Below are positions 34,776-43,742 of a stretch of 53,351 bases of DNA, in pieces; within the stretch, counting starts at the first letter, position 1; the number at the start of each line of letters is the position of its first letter. Source of the stretch: Anaerolineae bacterium (GTDB lineage Bacteria > Chloroflexota > Anaerolineae > JAFGEY01). Location of the stretch: positions 1 to 53,351 of the forward strand of contig JADHXD010000011.1 of NCBI GenBank assembly GCA_016783145.1, given 5' to 3'. The notes under the pieces were generated by a model. It searched no databases. It was not told where the DNA came from and saw nothing but the letters and a program-made list of their open reading frames with translations. The translations under genes were made by a program, and so were the position numbers.

Positions 34776-36770
34776 ATGGCAGAGAAAATTGGACGTAGGC
34801 AGTTCCTGCGCATTTCGGCGATGGCGGCAGCGGGAGCTGCGGCAGTGGCATGCCAGCCGCAGACGATCGTCGTCAAGGAAACGGTCGAGGTCGAAAAAGT
34901 CGTCGAGAAAGAGGTGACCAAGGTCGTCGAGACGGAAAAGATCGTCGAGGTCGAGGCCGTCTCAGGCAAGCAAGCGCCAGCACTGTCCGAGCTGGTCAAG
35001 GCGGGCAGCCTGCCGCCGCTCGATGAGCGCCTGCCGGCAAGCCCCAAGGTGCTGAGCAGCGCACGGAACGAGATCCCGGATGGCGACCTGGACTTTCAGG
35101 TCGGCGAGTACGGCGGCATCGTGCGCACCGTGCAGCCCAGCCCGAACTGGCAGCCAGACATCTTTGTGGCGACCGACGAGCCACTCTGTGCGGCGCCGGG
35201 CATCCTGGCCGACGGCATCGGAGGCGGCGTGGCCGAGAGCTTTGAGATCTCGGACGGTGGGCGGACCTTTACCTTCCACCTGCGCCCGGGCACAAAGTGG
35301 TCGGACGGTGAGCCTGTGACCACGGAGGACGTCCAGTTCGTGTACGAGGACATCCTTTCGAATGAACAGATCACCTCCACCTTCCCGTCGTGGATGAAGA
35401 CGGGCAACTCGGCGGCCGGCGACCCGCTGACCGTCGAGATCGTCGACACGTATACCTTTAACGTCAAGTTCACCGAACCGTATGAGGGCTTCCCCGCCTT
35501 CCTGGCCATCTGCCAGTGGAAGGGCTACAGCGAGCTGCTGCTGCCCAAGCACTATCTCAAGAACTTCCACACTGCCTATGTGCCGCTCGCTGATCTGGAG
35601 CCGCTCATCGCGGCAGAGTCGCTGCCGAAGGGCGAGTGGTGGTCGCTGTTTGGCGCGAAGCGGGTGAACAACTGGGACGTCTGCCGGGACAAGGCGGTGG
35701 ACTATCCGGTGCTCAACCCGTGGTACCTGACCCTGTTCGGCACCACGAGCATGGAGTACAGCCGCAACGCGTACTATTTCAAGGTCGATGAGGCCGGGCA
35801 GCAACTCCCCTACTTTGACGGCATCACCTCGGCGGTGGTGGCCGACGTCGAGATGTCGCAGCTCAAGGTGATCGCCGGCGAGGTCGACTTTTTGCGCGAG
35901 GACGCCACGATCGACAACCTAGCGCTGTATGCAGAGAACGCCGACAAGGCCAACATCCGCATCCAGATGCTCGACATGCACGTCTCACCGACCGACGTCG
36001 TGATCAACCAGACGATCGACGACCCGTCGTGGCGGCTGGTGACACAAGACGTGCGTTTCCGCAGGGCGCTGTCGCACGCGACCGACCGGCCGACGATCAT
36101 CGACGCCGTCTACTATGGGTTCGGCTCGATGCCCGTGCACGTACCCAGCGAGTACGACCCCGCCCTGGCGAACGAGCTACTGGACGACATGGGCATGAAC
36201 CAGCGCGACGCGGATGGGTTCCGCCTTGCCCCCGATGGGCAGCCCTTTGAGATCCCCTTCTTGCTCTCGCAGGACGCCTCGGACATCGTTCCGGTGTGCG
36301 AGCTGATCGTCGAGAACTACAAGGAGGTGGGAGTCAACGCCTCGTTCCAGGTAGTGGAAGGCGCGCTGCGCTCGGAGCGCGATGCCGCGAACGAGCAGTA
36401 CGCCCGAGTGCTCTGGAACCACTGGCCCGAGCTATGGTGGGGCGCGCTGTGGGACGCCGACCCGGGAAGGGGCTGGGGCCGCCTGTGGATGGACTGGTTC
36501 AACACCAACGGCCAGACGGGCGAGGAGCCGCCGGAGGACGTAAAGGCGTTCATGGGCCACCGGAATCGCTCGATCGTCGTCGCCGGCGAGGACCGGGAGG
36601 CCGAGATCGCGGCCTGGAAGAAGATGATGTACGACAATGTGTACTGCATCGTCACCGTCGAGCGGGTTCCGTACCCGCTGATCGTGAACAAGGACATGCG
36701 CAACGTGCCGACTTCCGGCTTTGCGATCGCCGCCAACTTCTCGCTCGAGCAGATGTGGTACGACCGCTAG
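34776..36770 (+). CDS. ABC transporter substrate-binding lipoprotein, peptide/oligosaccharide family 5
   Basis: 664-residue binding protein of the DppA/OppA family (solute-binding family 5), outside the membrane. The N-terminus combines a twin-arginine motif (GRRQFLRI) with a lipobox ending at Cys26 (AAVAC), followed by a charged linker of repeated VEKVV units that is common in Chloroflexota binding proteins. Family motifs include YGGIVRTVQPSPNWQPDIF, FHLRPGTKWSDGEPVTTEDV and QDVRFRRALSHATDR. AGGAGG precedes the ATG. Genes for two permeases and then rhamnosidases follow, so the ligand may be a rhamnose-containing glycan rather than a peptide; this is inference. Confidence 0.92.
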   Translation: MAEKIGRRQFLRISAMAAAGAAAVACQPQTIVVKETVEVEKVVEKEVTKVVETEKIVEVEAVSGKQAPALSELVKAGSLPPLDERLPASPKVLSSARNEIPDGDLDFQVGEYGGIVRTVQPSPNWQPDIFVATDEPLCAAPGILADGIGGGVAESFEISDGGRTFTFHLRPGTKWSDGEPVTTEDVQFVYEDILSNEQITSTFPSWMKTGNSAAGDPLTVEIVDTYTFNVKFTEPYEGFPAFLAICQWKGYSELLLPKHYLKNFHTAYVPLADLEPLIAAESLPKGEWWSLFGAKRVNNWDVCRDKAVDYPVLNPWYLTLFGTTSMEYSRNAYYFKVDEAGQQLPYFDGITSAVVADVEMSQLKVIAGEVDFLREDATIDNLALYAENADKANIRIQMLDMHVSPTDVVINQTIDDPSWRLVTQDVRFRRALSHATDRPTIIDAVYYGFGSMPVHVPSEYDPALANELLDDMGMNQRDADGFRLAPDGQPFEIPFLLSQDASDIVPVCELIVENYKEVGVNASFQVVEGALRSERDAANEQYARVLWNHWPELWWGALWDADPGRGWGRLWMDWFNTNGQTGEEPPEDVKAFMGHRNRSIVVAGEDREAEIAAWKKMMYDNVYCIVTVERVPYPLIVNKDMRNVPTSGFAIAANFSLEQMWYDR

Positions 36771-36788
36771 GCTAGACCATACGTACCT

Positions 36789-36816
36789 GGGTACCGGGCC
36801 TCACGGCCCGGTACCC
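36789..36816. repeat. Intercistronic stem-loop between binding protein and permease genes
   Basis: GGGTACCGGGCC, tetraloop TCAC, GGCCCGGTACCC: a perfect 12-base stem with no T-run. Hairpins here often stabilise the upstream message so that more binding protein than permease is made. Confidence 0.65.
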
Positions 36817-36835
36817 CCGTCTGCGGGAGGACGCT

Positions 36836-37834
36836 ATGCTCGGTTACATCGTGTACCGCCTCTTTCAGCTGATCCCCCTGCTACTGCTGGTCTCGCTCCT
36901 CACCTTCCTGATCATCGAGCTGCCGCCGGGCGACTATCTGAGCATGTACATCATCCGTCTCGAGCAGTCGGGGACCCGGATCTCGGAAGACGAGGTTGAG
37001 CGCCTGAACCGGGAATACGGGCTGGATAAGCCGCTCTACGGGCGCTACCTGTGGTGGCTGTGGAAGATCATCAGTCGTGGCGACCTGGGACGCTCGTTCG
37101 CTTATGGCAAGCCGGTGTCAGAGGTAATCGGGGAGCGGATCATGCTGACCATGGTGATCTCGCTCGCCTCGCTGTTGTTCGTGTGGGCGACGGCGATCCC
37201 GATCGGGATCTATGCCGCCACTCACCAGTACACCTTCTTGGACTACCTGTTCACCTTCCTGGGTTTCATCGGCATGGCCATCCCCGGCTTTCTGCTGGCG
37301 CTGGTGTTGATGTACCTGGCGATCACCCGCCTCAACATGGCGATCACCGGCCTCTTTTCGGCCCAGTACGCGGAGGCGCCATGGGGCTGGGCCAAGGTGT
37401 TGGACATGATGAAGCGGATCTGGCTGCCGGTGATCATCATCGGCATCAACGGCACAGCGGGCCTGATCCGTGTCATGCGCGGCACGCTACTCGATGAGCT
37501 GCGCAAGCCGTACGTGACCACGGCGCGGGCCAAGGGCATCACCGAGCGCAAGTTGCTGTTCAAGTACCCGGTGCGGATCGCCATCAACCCGATGATCAGC
37601 ACCATCGGCTGGCTGCTGCCCAGCCTGGTTTCGGGGGCGGGGATCACGGCGATCGTGCTCAACCTGCCGACCGCCGGCCCGATCCTGGTGCGGTCGCTGA
37701 TGCAGCAGGACATGTACCTGGCAGGTAGCTTTATCATGATCTTGAGTACGTTAACCGTGATCGGCACGGTGCTGTCGGACATCCTACTCGCCGTAGTCGA
37801 CCCACGGATCCGATATGGAGCATCGGGACAATGA
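36836..37834 (+). CDS. ABC transporter permease, DppB/OppB-like
   Basis: 332-residue inner-membrane permease with about six hydrophobic spans (LIPLLLLVSLLTFLII, MVISLASLLFVWATAIP, FLGFIGMAIPGFLLALVLMY). The GIYAATHQYTFLDY stretch and the EAA loop (TTARAKGITERKLLFKYPVR) are typical of the family. Start ATG follows GGGAGGA. Its TGA overlaps the next permease start as ATGA, so the two are made together. Confidence 0.92.
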   Translation: MLGYIVYRLFQLIPLLLLVSLLTFLIIELPPGDYLSMYIIRLEQSGTRISEDEVERLNREYGLDKPLYGRYLWWLWKIISRGDLGRSFAYGKPVSEVIGERIMLTMVISLASLLFVWATAIPIGIYAATHQYTFLDYLFTFLGFIGMAIPGFLLALVLMYLAITRLNMAITGLFSAQYAEAPWGWAKVLDMMKRIWLPVIIIGINGTAGLIRVMRGTLLDELRKPYVTTARAKGITERKLLFKYPVRIAINPMISTIGWLLPSLVSGAGITAIVLNLPTAGPILVRSLMQQDMYLAGSFIMILSTLTVIGTVLSDILLAVVDPRIRYGASGQ

Positions 37835-38952
37835 GCCTACTGAGCGGAGCGAAACGCCAAGAGGAGCAGTTCTTCCAGGCCTCACAGTGGCAGTTGATCT
37901 GGTGGAAGTTTCGCAAGCACAAGGTGGCCATGATCGGTACCGCCGTGGTCCTCTTTCTGTACTTTGTTGTCCTGTTCTGCGAGTTCCTGGCCCCGTACAA
38001 GACGACGACGCGCTTTAGCAAGTACCTCTACGCAAACCCGCAGCGGCTGCACTTTATCTACCCGGGCCAGGGTCTCAAGCTCCGGCCGTTCGTCTACGAT
38101 ATGCACCGCGAGATCGACGAGGGGACCTACCGGCGCTACTTTGTCGAGGACAGGGAGACGATCCTCCCGGTGCACTTTTTCGTGCACGGCGTGCCGTACA
38201 AGCTGTGGGGACTGTGGGAGACCGACCTGCACCTGATGGGCACCGCGGGCGAGGACACGCCCTTTTTCCTGATGGGCACCGATCGCCTGGGGCGAGACGT
38301 GTTCTCGCGCGTGCTCTATGGGGCGCGGATCTCGCTCTCGATCGGCCTGGTCGGCATTGCCATCAACTTTATCCTGGGCCTGCTGCTGGGCGGGCTCTCG
38401 GGCTACCTGGGTGGCATAGTCGACACGATGATCCAACGCGGGATCGACCTCCTGATCTCGATCCCGCACCTGCCACTGTGGATGGGCCTGGCAGCAGCGC
38501 TGCCGCGCGACTGGCCCCCGCTGCGGATCTATTTCGGGATCGTGGTCGTGCTCTCGATCGTGGGCTGGACGGGGCTGGCGCGCGTGGTGCGCGGCAAGCT
38601 CTTGTCCCTGCGCGAGGAGGACTTTGTCGTCGCCGCCCGCCTGGCGGGCTCGAACGATCTGCGGATCATCTTCCGGCACCTGCTGCCCTCCTTCTTTAGC
38701 TACATCATCGTCTCGTTGACCATGGCCATCCCGAGCATGATCTTGGGCGAGACCTCGTTGAGCTTCCTGGGATTGGGCCTGCAGCCGCCGATAGTTAGCT
38801 GGGGCGTACTGCTGCAGGACGCACAAGATGTAGGATCGATCGCGCACTATCCGTGGCTGCTGATCCCGTGCCTGTTCGTGGTCGCCACGGTGCTGGCCTT
38901 CAACTTTATGGGGGACGGGCTTCGCGACGCGGCGGACCCGTACGTGCGCTAG
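37831..38952 (+). CDS. ABC transporter permease, DppC/OppC-like
   Basis: 373-residue permease, partner of the preceding one. It has an N-terminal hydrophobic span (IGTAVVLFLYFVVLFCEFLA), an extended periplasmic insert of about 90 residues (positions 60-150) longer than in E. coli DppC, then FFLMGTDRLGRDVFSRVLYG, which marks the family, and an EAA loop (AARLAGSNDLRIIFRHLLP). No ATP-binding subunit gene follows; the next gene is a rhamnosidase, so an ATPase must come from elsewhere in the genome. Confidence 0.92.
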   Translation: MSLLSGAKRQEEQFFQASQWQLIWWKFRKHKVAMIGTAVVLFLYFVVLFCEFLAPYKTTTRFSKYLYANPQRLHFIYPGQGLKLRPFVYDMHREIDEGTYRRYFVEDRETILPVHFFVHGVPYKLWGLWETDLHLMGTAGEDTPFFLMGTDRLGRDVFSRVLYGARISLSIGLVGIAINFILGLLLGGLSGYLGGIVDTMIQRGIDLLISIPHLPLWMGLAAALPRDWPPLRIYFGIVVVLSIVGWTGLARVVRGKLLSLREEDFVVAARLAGSNDLRIIFRHLLPSFFSYIIVSLTMAIPSMILGETSLSFLGLGLQPPIVSWGVLLQDAQDVGSIAHYPWLLIPCLFVVATVLAFNFMGDGLRDAADPYVR

Positions 38953-39122
38953 GCTCAGACTGCAAGACCTTCGGTGTCGAGACCTCTGGTCCCGGTGACC
39001 TTCTGAGGCTAGGCTTGGTCTGCCTGTGCGGCGTTGGGGTCTCCTCCGGCGATCCCAGCGCCGCGCGCTTTGTGTTGGACCCATTGCTCATCGCTTGGCT
39101 GCATCTAGACAAGGAGTCTGCC

Positions 39123-42044
39123 GTGAAAATTACGAACCTGCGCTGCGAGTACAAAGAGAACCCGATCGGGATCGACGTGACCCAACCACGTCTGAGCTGG
39201 CAAATCGCCGCCCACAAACGCGGCACGCTGCAATCCGCGTACCAGATCCAGGTCGCCGAAAGCGATGCTGCGTTGAGCAACGAGGACCTGCTGTGGGACT
39301 CGGGCAAAGTGGCGTCAGGGGCATCGATCCACCACCCGTATGAGGGGCCGCCCTTGCGGTCGGGCCAGCATTGCGCCTGGCGCGTGCGTGCCTGGGATGG
39401 CGACGATGTGCCTTCCCAGTGGAGCGGGCCCGCGTACTGGGAGATGGGCCTGCTGTCGCCGTCGGACTGGCAGGCATCGTGGATCCAGCCAGACATCGAG
39501 GAGGATCTTTCGACCTCGCAGCCCTGCCCCATGCTGCGCGCCACGTTCAGCGTGGATGGAGCGGTGCGCTCGGCGCGGGCCTATGTCACCGCCCTGGGGC
39601 TATACGAGATGATGCTGAACCACGAGCGCGTCAGCGAGGACGTGCTGGCGCCTGGCTGGACGTCCTACCAGGAGCGCCTGCACTACCAGACCTACGACGT
39701 GACCGACCTGCTGGTGGAGGGCGAAAACGCAGTGGGCGCCGTCCTCGGCGACGGGTGGTACCGTGGGAACCTCGGCTTTCAGGGGCAGCGCAACCTGTAC
39801 GGAGAAAAACTGGCCCTGCTGCTTCAGCTTCAGATCGTCTACGAGGACGGGCGCGTGCAGACAGTGTGCAGTGACGAGCGCTGGAAGGCCGCGACCGGCC
39901 CGATCCTCGGCTCAGACATCTACAACGGCGAGCACTATGACGCCCGCCTGGAAAAGCCCGGCTGGAGCGAGGCTGGATACGACGACGGCGACTGGGCGGG
40001 CGTGCAGGTCGTCGAGCACGACAAAGAGATCCTCGTTGCCCCGCCCGGACCGCCCGTCCGCAGATTCCAAGAGGTCAAAGCGGTCGAGATCCTCCACACC
40101 CCAGCGGGCGAGACGGTCGTCGACATGGGGCAGAACATGGTCGGCTGGGTGCGGCTAAAGGTAGAGGGCAAGGCAGGCACCACGGTGACCCTGCGCCACG
40201 CGGAGGTGCTCGACCAGAAGGGCAACCTGTACACGGAGAACCTGCGCCTCGCCCAACAGACGGTCTCCTACACGCTCAAGGGGGACGGGATCGAGGTCTA
40301 TGAGCCACGCTTTACCTTCCAGGGCTTTCGCTTCGTGGCGGTGGATGGATACCCGGGCGAGCTGACATTGGACTCGCTCACCGGAGTGGTGGTGCACTCG
40401 GACATGCGTCGTACCGGGCAGTTCGAGTGTAGCGCGCCGCTGATCAACCAGTTGCAGCACAACATCGTGTGGGGGCAAAAGGGCAACTATGTCGACGTGC
40501 CCACCGACTGCCCGCAGCGCGACGAGCGCTTGGGCTGGACGGGCGATGCGCAGGTCTTTGTCCGCACCGGCTGCTTCAACATGGACGTAGCTGGCTTCTT
40601 CACCAAGTGGCTGAAAGATCTGGCCGCGGATCAGGCGGAGAACGGCGCCGTTGGCCACGTGATCCCGAACGTCATGCGTCGGCGGCGCGGACAGGCTGGG
40701 GGTTCGGCGGCGTGGGGAGACGCGAGCACGATCTGCCCGTGGACGATCTATCTCTGCTACGGCGACATGCGGATCCTGGCTGAGCAGTACGATAGCATGA
40801 GGGCCTGGGTGGAGTACATCGCGGCAGAGGCCGGCGAGGATCGGCTATGGTCGAGCGGCTTTCACTTTGGCGACTGGTTGGCCTATGCCACCACGCGCTC
40901 GGACTATCCAGGGGCGACGACGGACAAGGACCTGATCGCGACCGCCTTTTTCGCCTACTCGACCGCCCTCGTCGGGCAGACGGCACAGGTGCTGGGCAAG
41001 ACGCAGGACGCAGCACACTATGCGGCGCTGCTCGCCGAGATCGTAGAGGCCTTTCGCCGCGAGTTCGTCACCGAAACGGGACGCATGGCCTCGAACACGC
41101 AGACTGCCTACACGCTGGCGCTCTGGTTCGACTTGCTGCCCGAGGCGCTGCGACCAGAGGCCGCGCGCCGCCTGGCTGAAGACGTGAAGAGCTTCCAAAA
41201 CCACCTGACGACCGGCTTTGTGGGCACGCCGTACCTCTGTCACACACTAAGCAGCAATGGATACCTCGACGTGGCTTACGACCTGCTGAACCAGGAATCC
41301 TATCCCTCGTGGCTCTACCCGGTGACCCAGGGGGCGACGACGATCTGGGAGCGATGGGACGGCATCAAACCCGACGGATCGTTCCAGGACGCTGGAATGA
41401 ACTCGTTCAACCACTATGCGTATGGCGCGATCGGATCCTGGTTGTACCAGGTGGTCGCTGGGCTAGAGATCGACCCACAGGCACCGGGATACAAGCACGC
41501 GCTGATCCAGCCGCAGCCGGGTGGGGGCCTGTCAAGCGCTGCCGCCACGCTGGAGACCATCTACGGCCCGCTTGGCTCGGCGTGGGAGCTGGATGAGGAT
41601 GAGTTCAGCCTGCAGGTGACCGTGCCCGCCAACACGTGGGCCACAGTGCGCCTGCCCGATGCCTCACTGGCGCAGGTGACCGAGAGTGGGCAGCCGCTTA
41701 CCGGCGGCGAGGGCGTCATGCGCACGGCCCAGGAGGGCGATGCGGTCCTCGTGGAGATCGGTTCGGGAGACTATCGGTTCGCCTACCCCGCGGCAAACCT
41801 GTTCGCCCAGTTGCAGGCAGCGAGACGTCTCAGCTCCCACAGTCCCCTGACAAAACTGCGCGACAACGAGGCAGCCTGGGCATTGGTCGTTGAGCATTTG
41901 CCCGAGCTCGCGCAGCGATCCTTGCCGTGGCTGGATCGGGCCATCGAAAGGGGCGCCTCACTTCGTCAGATGGGGCGATTCGGCATGTCTGTGCTCACTC
42001 CTGAGGGGCTGGACGCCCTCGACGAAGCACTGGCGCAATTGTGA
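39123..42044 (+). CDS. Alpha-L-rhamnosidase, GH78 (copy A)
   Basis: 973-residue glycoside hydrolase that removes terminal alpha-L-rhamnose. It begins with the beta-sandwich repeats of Bac_rhamnosid_N type (LRCEYKENPIGIDVTQPRLS, FRFVAVDGYPG), then the catalytic six-hairpin barrel with the hallmark TDCPQRDERLGWTGDAQVF near residues 461-479 and TIWERWDGIKPDGSF late in the barrel, then a C-terminal beta-domain. No signal peptide is evident, suggesting a cytoplasmic enzyme on imported oligosaccharides. The last 80 residues are an extra helical tail. The GTG start at 39123 follows AAGGAG; the open frame to 38853 lies inside the permease gene. Confidence 0.93.
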   Translation: MKITNLRCEYKENPIGIDVTQPRLSWQIAAHKRGTLQSAYQIQVAESDAALSNEDLLWDSGKVASGASIHHPYEGPPLRSGQHCAWRVRAWDGDDVPSQWSGPAYWEMGLLSPSDWQASWIQPDIEEDLSTSQPCPMLRATFSVDGAVRSARAYVTALGLYEMMLNHERVSEDVLAPGWTSYQERLHYQTYDVTDLLVEGENAVGAVLGDGWYRGNLGFQGQRNLYGEKLALLLQLQIVYEDGRVQTVCSDERWKAATGPILGSDIYNGEHYDARLEKPGWSEAGYDDGDWAGVQVVEHDKEILVAPPGPPVRRFQEVKAVEILHTPAGETVVDMGQNMVGWVRLKVEGKAGTTVTLRHAEVLDQKGNLYTENLRLAQQTVSYTLKGDGIEVYEPRFTFQGFRFVAVDGYPGELTLDSLTGVVVHSDMRRTGQFECSAPLINQLQHNIVWGQKGNYVDVPTDCPQRDERLGWTGDAQVFVRTGCFNMDVAGFFTKWLKDLAADQAENGAVGHVIPNVMRRRRGQAGGSAAWGDASTICPWTIYLCYGDMRILAEQYDSMRAWVEYIAAEAGEDRLWSSGFHFGDWLAYATTRSDYPGATTDKDLIATAFFAYSTALVGQTAQVLGKTQDAAHYAALLAEIVEAFRREFVTETGRMASNTQTAYTLALWFDLLPEALRPEAARRLAEDVKSFQNHLTTGFVGTPYLCHTLSSNGYLDVAYDLLNQESYPSWLYPVTQGATTIWERWDGIKPDGSFQDAGMNSFNHYAYGAIGSWLYQVVAGLEIDPQAPGYKHALIQPQPGGGLSSAAATLETIYGPLGSAWELDEDEFSLQVTVPANTWATVRLPDASLAQVTESGQPLTGGEGVMRTAQEGDAVLVEIGSGDYRFAYPAANLFAQLQAARRLSSHSPLTKLRDNEAAWALVVEHLPELAQRSLPWLDRAIERGASLRQMGRFGMSVLTPEGLDALDEALAQL

Positions 42045-42144
42045 GCAGAGCGATGTGAGGGGTAAAGGCGCTGCTGCGCACTGCCAAGGGGCGAATCGCC
42101 TGAAGCAGCGCACACGCTGCGGTCTCAAGCCACCTCCTGCCAAT

Positions 42145-42429
42145 CAATAGGGAGGCGGCCTACCGTGGCCCGTGCGCTGCCAGGCGCGCCGCCTGCACTA
42201 CGACATGCTCGACATGGCGCCCTATCTGAAGGTTGGTCAGAACACCCTCACCACCCGCGCCTTGGTCTGCTTGCGCGGGCCAAGGCGCCGTGCTCACACA
42301 AGTGGGTTGGTCCACGTCCACGCCACGGCGGATACTATGCGGATCGAGTCGCTCGTGCCGGTGCTCTAGGATCTCAAGGGCCAGGACCAGCGCGAACTGG
42401 CCGTAGGGCTGCACGAGGTATCGGTCTAG
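42145..42429 (+). pseudogene. Relic of a second-type GH78 gene with a central deletion
   Basis: Coding fragments closely similar to the intact gene at 43743-46226. The N-terminal piece YRGP plus RCQARRLHYDMLDMAPYLK matches its residues about 79-100, and the C-terminal pieces (PRLGLLARAKA in one frame; LVHVHATADTMRIESLVPVL, stop, DLKGQDQREL and LHEVSV in another) match its last 55 residues. About 670 codons between are gone. There are at least two frame changes and one internal TAG (42367-42369). The piece ends with a TAG at 42427-42429. It lies between rhamnosidase A and the URO-D-like gene. Confidence 0.82.
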
Positions 42430-42464
42430 GCTGGGGAACCGTGGCACAGGAAGGAGAGGCACGT

Positions 42465-43634
42465 ATGACACCCTATGAGAGCCTGACCAGCCGCGAACGC
42501 GCGCAGCGCGCGCTGAACCACGAGGAAACCGATCGGATCCCGATCGACCTGGGCGGGTTTCAGACGGGCATCCACCGCGCCGCGTACGAGGACCTGATCG
42601 ACCACCTGGGACTGGAGGAGGAGGTCGCGATCCTCGACCCGGTACAGCAGCTCGCCGTCCCTTCAGAGACGGTCCTGCAACGCTTTCACTGCGACTTTCG
42701 CTACATCGGCGCGAACGCGCCCAAGGGATTCGACGGGACGATCCGGCAGGTAGAACGGGACGGGCGGCTGTGGCACGATCTGCAAGACGAGTTTGGCGTG
42801 GTATGGTCGATGCCGGACGACCAGGGACTCTACATGGACATCACGCACCATCCCCTGGCCGAAGCGACGATCGCTGACCTGGACGACTACCCGTTCCCCG
42901 ACGGCAGCGATCCCACTCGCTTTGCTGGCCTGCGCGAGCGCGCGCTGTGGATGAGGGAGAACACGTCCTACGCATTGTCGAGCACCATCTGTGGCGTGAC
43001 CTACGAGACCTGCTGGTACATGCGTGGGCTGGAGCGCTGGTTCACCGACACGATCGAGAACCCCGCTTTCTGCGAGGCGCTGCTCGACCGCACCTCGGCC
43101 TACTGGGTCGAATGGATGACTGGGTTCCTGAGCCAGGTCGGCGACCTGCTCGATGTGATCATGATCGGGGATGACCTGGCGGGGCAGTGCGGCCCGCTCT
43201 TTTCCCCACGGTTTTACCGACAGGTGGTCCGTCCGCGGCAGCAGCAAGTGATCGACACGATTTTGGCCCATTCAAAGGCCAAGATCTGGTATCACACCTG
43301 TGGCGACTGTTCGACCTATATCCCCGATTTCATCGAGATGGGGATCGACATCCTCAACCCAGTGCAGATCAGCACGCCGGGCATGGACCCGCAGCAACTG
43401 AAGGACCAGTGGGGAGACGAGATTGTCTTCTGGGGCGGCGGGATCGACTCGCAGCACGTGCTGCCGTTTGCCACGCCGGAGCAAGTGCGCGAGGAGGTGC
43501 ATAAGAACGTGACCATCTTTAAGCTAGGCGGAGGGTACGTGTTCAACAACGTGCACAACATCCAGGCTGGCGTCCCGCCCGAGAACGTGATCGCTATGTA
43601 CGAGGCGGCGTATCAGTATGGTTTCTATGAATAG
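42465..43634 (+). CDS. Uroporphyrinogen decarboxylase-like (URO-D / MtaA superfamily) protein
   Basis: 389-residue soluble barrel protein. SRERAQRALNHEETDRIPID at the start is typical of URO-D-like proteins outside heme synthesis. A His277-x-Cys279-x-x-Cys282 motif (WYHTCGDC) resembles the zinc site of MtaA/MtbA-type corrinoid methyltransferases; the substrate-pocket end LGGGYVFNNVHNIQAGVPPE is also family-like. The ATG at 42465 follows GGAAGGAG; the long frame upstream runs through the GH78 relic. URO-D-like genes recur in glycan-use loci of environmental bacteria, where their task is unknown; demethylation of methylated sugars is one guess. Confidence 0.82.
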   Translation: MTPYESLTSRERAQRALNHEETDRIPIDLGGFQTGIHRAAYEDLIDHLGLEEEVAILDPVQQLAVPSETVLQRFHCDFRYIGANAPKGFDGTIRQVERDGRLWHDLQDEFGVVWSMPDDQGLYMDITHHPLAEATIADLDDYPFPDGSDPTRFAGLRERALWMRENTSYALSSTICGVTYETCWYMRGLERWFTDTIENPAFCEALLDRTSAYWVEWMTGFLSQVGDLLDVIMIGDDLAGQCGPLFSPRFYRQVVRPRQQQVIDTILAHSKAKIWYHTCGDCSTYIPDFIEMGIDILNPVQISTPGMDPQQLKDQWGDEIVFWGGGIDSQHVLPFATPEQVREEVHKNVTIFKLGGGYVFNNVHNIQAGVPPENVIAMYEAAYQYGFYE

Positions 43635-43742
43635 GCCCCATGTGTTGTGCCCCTGACCGACCATGCAACGCCGGGCCCACAGCACGCGTCCCGGCGCCGT
43701 CTCACTGTACAGATTCTAGGATACTTGAGGGAGGACTCCACG

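Noticed and set aside
38853-39122. 90-residue N-terminal extension of rhamnosidase A
   Set aside because: It overlaps the permease gene in another frame, and AAGGAG sets the GTG start at 39123.
42165-42464. 100-residue N-terminal extension of the URO-D-like protein
   Set aside because: This part runs through the GH78 relic, and GGAAGGAG at 42448-42455 sets the start at 42465.
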